From positions 1 to 5,671 of the forward strand of contig SKSP01000390.1 in the NCBI GenBank assembly GCA_007122945.1: a stretch of 5,671 nucleotides of DNA. Direction: 5' to 3'. Source of the DNA: Ilumatobacteraceae bacterium (GTDB lineage: Bacteria > Actinomycetota > Acidimicrobiia > Acidimicrobiales > Ilumatobacteraceae). The position numbers and the translations under genes are program-made. Of this stretch, positions 1 to 5,374 are shown one piece after another (position 1 is the stretch's first letter; the number at the start of each line of letters is the position of its first letter). Under the pieces are notes generated by a model that saw nothing but the letters and a program-made list of their open reading frames with translations, did no database searches and was not told where the DNA came from.

Positions 1-2
1 CC

Positions 3-626
3 CCCTCGCCCACCGGGGCTGAGATCGAGACGATTCACCAGCACCGTCGCGACGCTGGCCGGGCCGACGCCGACTTCGAGGTCTTCGCGGCCATGGGCAG
101 CTCGGTCGATGCGATCCGTCGCTCCGAGGAGGTCGGGATGACGATGTGTCACGGCGACATCGCGGGCGAGACGCTGAGGGGCACCAAGGCGGAGCACGAC
201 GGGGAGGTCGACGCCCCGTGCCCGCCCCCTCGACCACGAGACGCGTCGGCCTGCCGGCTCACTCGGGCAGGGGGTGCTCCCGGCCGTGCTCGTCGACCAC
301 GCCGTAGGCGGCGGCCAGCTCGGCGACCCACGGCGATGTGCCGGTGCGGCGCATCAGGTCGGGGTTGGTGGCCAGGGCCACGACTGCACGCCCGGAGTAG
401 CGGGGGGTCTCGAACGTGTCGAGTTCGGCCAGGGCGTCGGGATCTGCTGCCCGCGCCGCGTCCATGTGCTCGGTGCGCGTCACGTTCGGCCAGATCGAGA
501 CCACTGCGATGCCCTCGGGCTCGAGCTCGTGGGCCATGTCGCGGGTCATCTTGTCGAGGGCGGCCTTGCCGACCCCGTAGGCGACGTTGTACCGGTAGCG
601 GCTGGCGGCGCGGCCCGACACGTTGA
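3..626 (+). CDS. 3' end of a luciferase-like (LLM, probably F420-dependent) oxidoreductase gene; normal stop apparently lost
   Basis: The gene begins before the window. Frame 3 from position 3 to about 215 reads like the C-terminal end of actinobacterial LLM-class, flavin or F420-dependent oxidoreductases. A charged helix with DAGRADADFEVFAAMG is followed by SSVDAIRRSEEVGMTMC, the usual last strand and helix of the TIM barrel, and then RGTKAEHDGEVDA, which resembles the closing helix. After about position 215 the translation becomes Arg/Pro-rich and looks like the antisense shadow of the SDR gene on the other strand. No stop appears in this frame until 624-626, so the frame overlaps the SDR gene by 368 bp. 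The biological gene probably ended near 215-260. A lost stop, a small indel or a sequence error would all explain this. A stem-loop at 205-252 supports the transcript ending there. The LLM assignment is moderate. The tail beyond 258 is very unlikely to be a functional domain. Confidence 0.45.
   Translation, partial: PSPTGAEIETIHQHRRDAGRADADFEVFAAMGSSVDAIRRSEEVGMTMCHGDIAGETLRGTKAEHDGEVDAPCPPPRPRDASACRLTRAGGAPGRARRPRRRRRPARRPTAMCRCGASGRGWWPGPRLHARSSGGSRTCRVRPGRRDLLPAPRPCARCASRSARSRPLRCPRARARGPCRGSSCRGRPCRPRRRRCTGSGWRRGPTR
205..252. terminator. Stem-loop between convergent genes, candidate shared terminator
   Basis: AGGTCGACGC (205-214) pairs with GCGTCGGCCT (243-252), a 10-bp stem with one G-U pair when read on the plus strand. 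The loop is 28 nt. It begins 7 nt past the SDR stop codon on the minus strand and lies at the expected end of the plus-strand LLM gene. There is no T-run, but U-tract-poor hairpins are common at gene ends in high-GC actinobacteria. Position and stem length are the evidence; the function is inferred. Confidence 0.4.
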
Positions 627-1080
627 CGATGAGCGCGCCCTTCCCGGCGGCCAGCAGCAGCGGCGCGGCGTAGTAGGAGGCCACGTACGCCGTGCGGGTG
701 CCGACGTCGAACACGTCGCGCCAGATGTCGAGGGGCAGCTCCCAGAAGCGCGTGCCGATCGACTGGCCGAACTCCGGGGAGTTGAACACGCTGTTGACGA
801 GCACGTCGACCGTGCCCTGCTCGGCTTCCACACGAGCGAACAGCGCCGCCACGTCGGCATCGACCATGGCGTCGCACCGCACCGGGATGCCCGTGCCGCC
901 GTTGGCCGCGATCCAGTCGGTGGTCTCGGTGAGGGAGCCGAAGTGCCCGGGCGTCGCCTGTAGCGAACGCCCCGCGGCGTACACCGTGGCACCCGCCGCG
1001 CCGAGCTCCTGGGCGATGCCACGGCCGATGCCCCGGCTCGCCCCCAGCACCACCGCCACCTTGCCGTCGAGGCCCCCCAC
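259..1080 (-). CDS. DHRS1-like short-chain dehydrogenase/reductase (SDR)
   Basis: A cytosolic NAD(P)(H)-dependent Rossmann-fold oxidoreductase of 273 residues; the substrate is unknown. The dinucleotide-binding motif GASRGIG is at residues 13-19. Arg16 in that motif and AGR at the end of strand 2 favour NADP(H). The catalytic Ser155 (NVSG) and the Y168-GVG-K172 pair have the standard 13-residue Ser-Tyr spacing. FWELPLDIW, AYGVGKAALDKM and GRAVVALATNPDLM follow vertebrate and bacterial DHRS1 closely. The usual tetrad Asn appears as Asp125 (FDVGTR), and the usual NNAG is VNSVF. I prefer the GTG start at 1080 because GGAAGGGG lies 8 nt upstream and translation then opens directly into the fold. 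An ATG at 1134 would add 18 low-complexity residues and has no clear ribosome binding site. The gene lies 66 bp after the SnoaL-like gene on the same strand, so the two are probably co-transcribed. Family assignment is firm; the reaction is not known. Confidence 0.9.
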   Translation of the reverse strand: MGGLDGKVAVVLGASRGIGRGIAQELGAAGATVYAAGRSLQATPGHFGSLTETTDWIAANGGTGIPVRCDAMVDADVAALFARVEAEQGTVDVLVNSVFNSPEFGQSIGTRFWELPLDIWRDVFDVGTRTAYVASYYAAPLLLAAGKGALIVNVSGRAASRYRYNVAYGVGKAALDKMTRDMAHELEPEGIAVVSIWPNVTRTEHMDAARAADPDALAELDTFETPRYSGRAVVALATNPDLMRRTGTSPWVAELAAAYGVVDEHGREHPLPE

Positions 1081-1146
1081 GATGCGTTCCCCTTCCCGCT
1101 GGCCCGCCCCACGGGCGCCTGCCGAGGCGGCCATCGTAGACCGGGG

Positions 1147-1608
1147 TCAGGCCTCGGGGCGGCCCCCGGGATAGCGAGACGGCACGTCGATGTGGCCCTC
1201 GCGACGCTGGAAGCGCCAGCGGCCGTCCTCGCGCACGAGCACGTCGCGATGGCGCCCCAGCATCGAGAGCACGGGGCTGCCGTCGGCTCCCCGGGTGATG
1301 ACCGACCACATCACCTCCGACGTCGCCCGGTCTCCGTCGAGCGTGATGCGGGGGTTGGTGATGAGGTGGTAGCTCCCGCCCGGATCGCCCGGCATGGCGC
1401 GTTCCATCTGCTCGCGAATGGCGGCCCGCCCCGTGGCCCGGCCCAGCGGGCCGAGCAGCAGCTCGGCCTCCTCCGAGAACAGCTGCGCGTAGGACGCGAA
1501 GTCGTGTCGGTCGAGGGAGTGGCCGTAGTCGACGAAGAGTTGGCGGATCTCCTCGAGGTCCTCCAGCCGCTGCAGGCGTTGCTCGATCGTCTCCTGGTCG
1601 GATGCCAT
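1147..1608 (-). CDS. SnoaL-like / nuclear transport factor 2 (NTF2) fold family protein
   Basis: A small cytosolic alpha+beta-barrel protein of 153 residues, the usual size for a single SnoaL-like domain. This fold binds small hydrophobic ligands and includes dehydratases, isomerases and ring-hydroxylating dioxygenase beta subunits. An N-terminal helix rich in Glu and Arg (EQRLQRLEDLEEIRQL) leads into VDYGHSLDRHDF (Tyr28, Asp33), then FSEEAEL, SYHLITNPRI (His81) and a C-terminal strand GRWRFQRREGHID. The Tyr, Asp and His positions resemble the active-site residues of BaiE and scytalone-dehydratase-type members, so a dehydratase or isomerase is possible but unproven. The ATG at 1608 is chosen because GGGAGGGGAGGGAA lies just upstream. 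A longer frame from 1716 would add 36 residues that do not look like the family. It is the first gene of a likely operon with the downstream SDR and is preceded by a -10-like box at 1659-1664. Confidence 0.85.
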   Translation of the reverse strand: MASDQETIEQRLQRLEDLEEIRQLFVDYGHSLDRHDFASYAQLFSEEAELLLGPLGRATGRAAIREQMERAMPGDPGGSYHLITNPRITLDGDRATSEVMWSVITRGADGSPVLSMLGRHRDVLVREDGRWRFQRREGHIDVPSRYPGGRPEA

Positions 1609-1658
1609 CGCCGGTTCCCTCCCCTCCCGGGTCGCGCCGCCGGTGTCGCGGTACCGGA

Positions 1659-1664
1659 AGACTA
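1659..1664 (-). promoter_or_regulatory. Candidate -10 box for the SnoaL-like/SDR operon
   Basis: The minus strand reads TAGTCT here, matching the actinobacterial TANNNT -10 pattern. Transcription would begin near 1652, giving a 5' leader of about 44 nt that contains the purine-rich ribosome binding site before the ATG at 1608. No convincing -35 hexamer is visible. It is a short degenerate motif, so support is positional only. Confidence 0.35.
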
Positions 1665-1763
1665 CGCGCGCGGCGAGCCACGGCAGCGACGAGATTGGTC
1701 CCGCCGTCGGCCTCACCCGTCGCCTCGACCGCCTGTCCGACGACCGCCCGCCCCGACGCGGCG

Positions 1764-1856
1764 CTACCGCGGGTTCGCGTCGACGAGGCCGATCGGACCT
1801 CCCCAGTCCTGCCCGAACAGGGTGATGTCGCGCAGGTCCACCTGACGTTCAGCCAT
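1764..1856 (-). pseudogene. Haloalkane dehalogenase / alpha-beta hydrolase fragment (nucleophile elbow)
   Basis: This 30-codon frame on the minus strand reads DLRDITLFGQDWGGPIGL at residues 7-24 and then meets a TAG stop. The Q-D-W-G-G-x-x-G elbow following a hydrophobic strand (ITLFG) is the nucleophile turn of haloalkane dehalogenases, where Asp17 would be the nucleophile and Trp18 a halide-binding residue. Epoxide hydrolases have the close variant HDWGG. An intact enzyme is about 300 residues, with roughly 100 before this turn. Here neither the upstream beta sheet nor the downstream cap domain and catalytic His can be found, so this is a relic. Its ATG overlaps the end of the possible TetR relic. 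The motif match is strong for its length, but a chance match in a short reading frame cannot be fully excluded. Confidence 0.5.
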
Positions 1857-2019
1857 GAGGACGGCGATCGCGCAGAGCGGTGAACGTCGCGCTCACGGAG
1901 CCGGCTGCGGACTCGTAGACGGCCGCAGTTGCGTGTTGGCCCTCGCTCACGAAGTGCGCCTGGAGTTGGAGGACGAGCGCTTCGGGCTCCCGGCCGCACG
2001 CACCGCGTAGCTTGGCGGC
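1849..2019 (-). pseudogene. Possible TetR/AcrR-family regulator C-terminal fragment
   Basis: The minus-strand frame ending in TGA at 1849-1851 reads REPEALVLQLQAHFVSEG and then an Ala-rich helical stretch ending FTALRDR. This pattern (D/E-PEAL-A-x-QL, hydrophobic, EG, Ala-rich last helix about 36 residues from the end) resembles the ligand-domain end of many actinobacterial TetR regulators. There is no helix-turn-helix: further upstream this frame is simply antisense to the ABC transporter gene. If real, the regulator was truncated, perhaps when the exporter locus was inserted or rearranged. The assignment is weak, since low-complexity Ala-rich peptides arise easily in high-GC DNA. Confidence 0.3.
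2008..2013 (+). promoter_or_regulatory. -10 box of a leaderless-type promoter for the ABC exporter
   Basis: TAGCTT matches TANNNT and ends 6 nt before the GTG at 2020, the spacing expected between a -10 box and the transcription start. Transcription would therefore start at or next to the first base of the start codon, giving a leaderless mRNA. No ribosome binding site is seen before the GTG, which agrees with this. Equivalent boxes precede the LuxR gene and the 17-codon leader ORF. No -35 consensus is apparent. Confidence 0.5.
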
Positions 2020-3879
2020 GTGTCCGAGCGGAATCCGTCCGAGCCCGGCGGCGTCAGCGCCGGCGCCCGAGCCCTGCCGGTGTCCGAGCGGCCGCCGCTG
2101 CGCGAGCTGTGGCGGCGCGCCGGACGACGACACCGGTGGCGGATGGTGTTCGCCGCGTCGATGTCGGTCGTCAACAAGGCATGCGACATCGCGCCCGAAC
2201 TGCTGATCGGCGCTGCCGTCGACGTCGTCGTCAACGAGGAGCGATCCCTCGTCGGACGGGTGATCGGCAGCGACGACCGGTTCACCCAGCTGTGGTTCCT
2301 CGCCGCGGTGACCGTCGTCGCGTGGGTGGCCGAGTCGCTCAGCCAGTACGTCGCCCACGTCAGCTGGCGCAACCTCGCCCAGCGGATCGAACACGACACC
2401 AGGGTCGAGGCGTATCGCCACGTCCAGTCCCTCGAGCTCGCTGCGCTCGAGGACCACTCGTCGGGCGGGGTGATGACCGTCCTCAACGACGACGTCAACC
2501 AACTCGAGCGCTTCCTCGACGTCGGCGCCGACGAGATCATCGTGACGATCGCCAACGTCGTGTTCGTCGGCATCACCTTCTACATCATCTCGCCGCAACT
2601 GACGGCGCTCGCGTTCGCGCCGATCCCGGTGATCGTCGCCGGCTCGCTGCTGTACCAACGGCGACTCGAACCGCGCTACCGCGCCGTCCGGGCCGCCGCC
2701 GGTCGCATCGCCGACACCCTCACCAACAGTCTCGGGGGCATGGCGACGATCACGGCGTTCGGCGGCGAGGAGCGCGAGGCCGCCCGCGTGGAGGCCGACA
2801 GCGAGCACTACCGGCAGGTCAACCGGCGGGCGATCGCTCTCTCGAGCGCGTTCATCCCGCTCATCCGGATGGCGATACTCGCCGGGTTCATGATGACGCT
2901 CGTCGTCGGGGGCCGGGCCGTGCTGAACGGCGACCTCGCGGTCGGTCTGTTCTCGGTGCTCGTGTTCATGACGCAGCGGCTACTGTGGCCGCTCACCCGC
3001 CTCGGCGAGGTGCTCGATCTCTACCAGCGGGCGATGGCGTCGTGCCGGCGCATCTTCGGGTTGCTCGAGATCGAGCCGCAGATCCTCCCCGGCACCGTCG
3101 ATCTGCCCGAGCCCGTCCGCGGCGAGATCGGCTTCGACCGGGTCTCGTTCGCCTACGGCGACGGGGCGCCGGTGCTGCGCGACCTCGACCTGCACGTCCC
3201 TGCCGGCGAGACGCACGCCATCGTCGGTGCGACCGGTGCCGGCAAGTCGACGCTCGTGAAGCTGATCCTGCGCCTCTACGAACCGACCAACGGGCGGATC
3301 ACCCTCGACCGCGTCGCGACCGAGACGCTCACGTTCCGGTCGTTGCGCGGCTCGATCGGGTTCGTCGCCCAGGACGTCTTCTTGTTCCACGGGACAGTCC
3401 GCGACAACCTCACCTACGGGCGCACGGAGGCCACCGACGCCGAGGTCCGCCGGGCACTCGTCGCCGCGGAAGCGACGTTCGTCGATGCCCTCCCGGGCGG
3501 GCTCGACGCCGTCGTCGGCGAGCAGGGACAGAAGCTGTCCGGCGGCCAACGTCAGCGGCTCACGATCGCCCGTGCCCTCGTGCGCGACCCGGCGGTCCTC
3601 CTGCTCGACGAGGCCACCTCGGCGGTCGACAACGAGACCGAGGCGGCGATCCAGCGATCGCTCGCCGTGGCCGCCGCCGGCCGTACCACCATCGTGATCG
3701 CCCATCGGCTGTCGACCGTCCGGCACGCCGACCGCATCCACGTGATGGAGGCGGGGCGGATCGTCGAGGCGGGAACCCACGACGAGCTCGTCGGAGCGGG
3801 CGGTCTGTACGCCGCGCTGTGGCGGGTCCAGACCGGCGAGACCCTGGAGCGGTCCCCCGAGGTGGTGGCGGGGGACTGA
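2020..3879 (+). CDS. ABC transporter half-exporter (fused membrane and ATPase domains)
   Basis: A 619-residue ABCB/MsbA-type half transporter that would work as a dimer in the cytoplasmic membrane and export a substrate that cannot be read from the sequence. Residues 1-40 are a Pro/Arg-rich cytosolic leader. Residues 42 to about 330 form the six-helix exporter domain, with hydrophobic spans such as LWFLAAVTVVAW and AILAGFMMTLVVG. The nucleotide-binding domain starts near residue 370. It has Walker A GATGAGKST (403-411), the Q-loop Gln451 (FVAQD), signature LSGGQ (506-510), Walker B LLLDE with Asp530 and catalytic Glu531, D-loop SAVD (534-537) and the H-loop His562 (IAHRLST). All catalytic residues are present, so a homodimer would have two competent sites. 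The length is normal for the family. The start is GTG 2020, without a ribosome binding site but right after a -10 box. An in-frame GTG at 2080 has the same first 12 bases and is an alternative. No partner half-transporter is adjacent. Confidence 0.93.
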   Translation: MSERNPSEPGGVSAGARALPVSERPPLRELWRRAGRRHRWRMVFAASMSVVNKACDIAPELLIGAAVDVVVNEERSLVGRVIGSDDRFTQLWFLAAVTVVAWVAESLSQYVAHVSWRNLAQRIEHDTRVEAYRHVQSLELAALEDHSSGGVMTVLNDDVNQLERFLDVGADEIIVTIANVVFVGITFYIISPQLTALAFAPIPVIVAGSLLYQRRLEPRYRAVRAAAGRIADTLTNSLGGMATITAFGGEEREAARVEADSEHYRQVNRRAIALSSAFIPLIRMAILAGFMMTLVVGGRAVLNGDLAVGLFSVLVFMTQRLLWPLTRLGEVLDLYQRAMASCRRIFGLLEIEPQILPGTVDLPEPVRGEIGFDRVSFAYGDGAPVLRDLDLHVPAGETHAIVGATGAGKSTLVKLILRLYEPTNGRITLDRVATETLTFRSLRGSIGFVAQDVFLFHGTVRDNLTYGRTEATDAEVRRALVAAEATFVDALPGGLDAVVGEQGQKLSGGQRQRLTIARALVRDPAVLLLDEATSAVDNETEAAIQRSLAVAAAGRTTIVIAHRLSTVRHADRIHVMEAGRIVEAGTHDELVGAGGLYAALWRVQTGETLERSPEVVAGD

Positions 3880-3902
3880 CCGATCGGACGTGTCCCTGCC
3901 GA

Positions 3903-4016
3903 ACCCGTTGGAGGCGACGCCACCCCAGCGAACGGGTCGCGCCGACCGCGTCGCACCCCGACATCCGAGATCGTGTCGCCGCCGTCGGCGAGCATCACCG
4001 CGGCGTCGATCTGGTA
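3903..4016 (-). pseudogene. IS1380-family-like transposase fragment (relic)
   Basis: One 38-codon minus-strand frame reads AAVMLADGGDTISDVGV and then RRDPFAGVASPPTG. The spacing and residues resemble the N-terminal part of actinobacterial IS1380-type DDE transposases, which carry a DLAVMLADGGD-(I/C)-SDL-VLRDQ stretch followed by LFG-VAS-P-T-W. Here the LRDQ segment has become RRGRR and the following Trp-Arg is lost. No transposase catalytic region, terminal inverted repeats or target duplication could be found within the 215-bp gap, so only a short decayed piece remains. Assignment is from remembered family motifs and is moderate. It lies between the exporter and the LuxR gene and suggests past insertion-sequence activity at this boundary. 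Confidence 0.45.
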
Positions 4017-4023
4017 CCGACGG

Positions 4024-4039
4024 TGTCCTGATCGGGACA
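4024..4039. promoter_or_regulatory. 16-bp imperfect palindrome upstream of the LuxR gene, candidate operator
   Basis: TGTCC-TGATCG-GGACA has five-base perfect arms and 14 of 16 symmetric positions. Its centre lies about 63 bp upstream of the predicted LuxR transcription start, a spacing compatible with class I activator sites. LuxR-type proteins bind short palindromes as dimers, so autoregulation is conceivable. No second copy was noticed elsewhere in the window. In GC-rich DNA a palindrome this size can arise by chance. Confidence 0.3.
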
Positions 4040-4081
4040 GCGGACGCGCACATCGGCGCCAGGCGTCCCACGCTCCAGGTG

Positions 4082-4087
4082 TAGCGT
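4082..4087 (+). promoter_or_regulatory. -10 box of a leaderless-type promoter for the LuxR regulator
   Basis: TAGCGT lies 7 nt before the GTG start at 4095. It fits TANNNT, and the spacing would place the transcription start on the start codon. The preceding G makes GTAGC, shared with the boxes at 2008 and 5362. No clear -35 element was seen. Confidence 0.5.
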
Positions 4088-4094
4088 TTGCGAG

Positions 4095-5276
4095 GTGCGC
4101 GCCGACACGTACGAACGGGCGGAGCGTCGCCTCGCCGAGCTCGCGGCGCGTGGTTCGGATGCCGTGACGTTCTTCCGGGAGGCGCAGGAGGTGCTGCTCG
4201 GCGCCGTGCCATCGGTCCCGCTCGTGTTCTGGAACACGCTCGACCCCTTCTCGCTGCTGCTGACCGGCGGCTACGACCACGAGGGCCGCGAGAAGCCCCA
4301 CGAGGTGCTCATGTGGGAGTACCTCGTCGACGACGTGATGAAGACGCTCGACGCCGTCCGCTCGACGCGAGGCGTGCTCACCCTCGAGGAGGCATCCGGA
4401 GGCGATCCCACCTCGACCACGCTCCATCGGACGTTCCTCGAGCCCTCGGGTCTCGAGCACTGCGTCGAGGCCACGTTCCGAGCCCGCTCCGGCCACACGT
4501 GGGGCAGTGTCACCCTGTTCCGCGAGAGGGGTGCACCCGGCTTCGGCCGTCACGAGCTCGACCTCCTCGAAGCACTTGCTCCGGAACTCGCTCGCGGCGT
4601 GCAACGTGGGTTGCTGATCGGCGAGGCGACCGACCCGGAGTGGTCGGACTCCCCCGGGCTCGTGGTGTTCGACGCGCGCTGGACACCCATCACCCTGACG
4701 TCCGCCGCCGAGCGATGGATCACCGAGATCGCGCCCGGATGGACGCCCGACCGTGAGCCGCCAGCACCCGTGCTGGCCGTTGCCGCCAACGCCATGGGCG
4801 CCGAGACACAGACGCGCGTCGCCGAGCGACACGGCGACGCGACGATCGCCCGCGTCCGGGCGCCGTCGGGCGGATGGTTCTCGCTCCACGGCGTTGTCAT
4901 GGTGGTGGACGGGTGTCGGCGCGCCGCCGCGATCATCGAGCCCGCCCATCCGGCACGCATCGTTCCACTGCTGATGGCGGCGTACGAGTTGACCGCGCGC
5001 GAGCAGCAGGTCACGTCGCTGGTGCTACGCGGGGCGTCGACACGAGCGATAGCGACGACGCTTCGCATCTCCGTCCACACGGTGCAAGAGCACTTGAAGC
5101 ACGTCTTCGACAAGGTCGATGTCCGCAGCCGCCGTGACCTCGTCGGCCGGGTCTTCTTCGCCCACTACGAGCCACGGGTCCGCGACAACGAGCGACGCGT
5201 GGCGGTGTCGTCGCCGCATCGGGGCGGACCGTTCCCCAGCGCGGCCGCTACTCCAACGGAGACCGCGGGGCTCTGA
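4095..5276 (+). CDS. LuxR-family transcriptional regulator with GAF/PAS-like sensory region
   Basis: A cytosolic DNA-binding regulator of 393 residues. The C-terminal LuxR/GerE helix-turn-helix spans residues 299-354, starting with the hallmark LTAREQQV and containing the recognition helix STRAIATTLRISVHTVQEHL and the closing FDKVDVRSRRDLV. Residues about 20-175 (FFREAQEVLLGAVPSVPLVFW through RHELDLLEALAPELA) look like a GAF-type domain. Residues about 187-290, opening GLVVFDARWTPI, look PAS-like. Both calls are by pattern and less certain than the HTH. There is no response-regulator receiver domain, no ATPase domain as in LAL/MalT regulators, and no cognate kinase or acyl-homoserine-lactone synthase nearby, so it is an orphan regulator of unknown signal. 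The GTG start is chosen because a -10 box lies 7 nt before it and there is no ribosome binding site. Possible targets are the exporter upstream, the membrane protein downstream, or itself. Confidence 0.9.
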   Translation: MRADTYERAERRLAELAARGSDAVTFFREAQEVLLGAVPSVPLVFWNTLDPFSLLLTGGYDHEGREKPHEVLMWEYLVDDVMKTLDAVRSTRGVLTLEEASGGDPTSTTLHRTFLEPSGLEHCVEATFRARSGHTWGSVTLFRERGAPGFGRHELDLLEALAPELARGVQRGLLIGEATDPEWSDSPGLVVFDARWTPITLTSAAERWITEIAPGWTPDREPPAPVLAVAANAMGAETQTRVAERHGDATIARVRAPSGGWFSLHGVVMVVDGCRRAAAIIEPAHPARIVPLLMAAYELTAREQQVTSLVLRGASTRAIATTLRISVHTVQEHLKHVFDKVDVRSRRDLVGRVFFAHYEPRVRDNERRVAVSSPHRGGPFPSAAATPTETAGL

Positions 5277-5279
5277 CGC

Positions 5280-5313
5280 GGTCGCAGGCCGACATCGCCG
5301 GGCTGCAGCGACC
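5280..5313. terminator. Weak stem-loop after the LuxR gene, possible terminator
   Basis: GGTCGC (5280-5285) can pair with GCGACC (5308-5313). An inner AGGCC/GGGCT helix (5286-5290 with 5301-5305 region, one mismatch) extends the stem. It starts 3 nt after the LuxR stop codon. There is no T-run. Position favours a transcript end before the next promoter at 5362, but the structure is modest. Confidence 0.25.
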
Positions 5314-5361
5314 AGGCCGGCGGAGACACTGCGGGTGGGGAACTCGCTGCACGGGCTCGGG

Positions 5362-5367
5362 TAGCCT
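5362..5367 (+). promoter_or_regulatory. -10 box of a leaderless-type promoter for the leader ORF and membrane protein
   Basis: TAGCCT, again preceded by G, is followed by 7 nt and then a GTG at 5375. The arrangement is the same as at the LuxR gene. It predicts a transcript starting at 5375 with 53 nt before the ATG of the membrane protein. No -35 consensus was recognised. Confidence 0.45.
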
Positions 5368-5374
5368 CGCCTCG

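Noticed and set aside
1081..1134. ATG at 1134 as the SDR start, nearly abutting the upstream gene
   Set aside because: The extra 18 residues are low-complexity and lack a ribosome binding site; GTG 1080 has GGAAGGGG at the right distance and starts just before the Rossmann fold.
1192..1845. Plus-strand frames opposite the SnoaL-like gene
   Set aside because: No domain pattern and antisense to a gene with a clear ribosome binding site and conserved motifs.
149..1999. A 616-codon open frame on the minus strand
   Set aside because: It is out of frame with the SDR and SnoaL-like genes it covers, is Arg/Ala/Gly-rich throughout, and shows no domain. It is a GC-driven shadow frame.
2020..2808. Long minus-strand frame opposite the exporter (full extent 1849-2808)
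   Set aside because: Asp/Val/Arg-rich antisense of the ABC transporter with no motif. Only its last ~56 codons, outside the exporter gene, were kept as a possible TetR relic.
3903..3937. Inverted repeat ACCCGTT/AACGGGT with 21-nt spacing after the exporter stop, as a terminator
   Set aside because: Seven-base arms with a long loop and no T-run, and it lies wholly within the transposase-like relic, so the pairing may be incidental coding sequence. A terminator here remains possible but is not supported.
1929..4031. A 700-codon plus-strand frame overlapping the exporter
   Set aside because: Frame-shifted shadow of the ABC transporter; Arg-rich with none of its motifs, whereas the frame from 2020 carries every ATPase motif.
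2980..4949. Long minus-strand frames opposite the exporter and LuxR genes
   Set aside because: Antisense shadows of strongly supported genes. Only the short stretch in the intergenic gap (3903-4016) shows family-like sequence.
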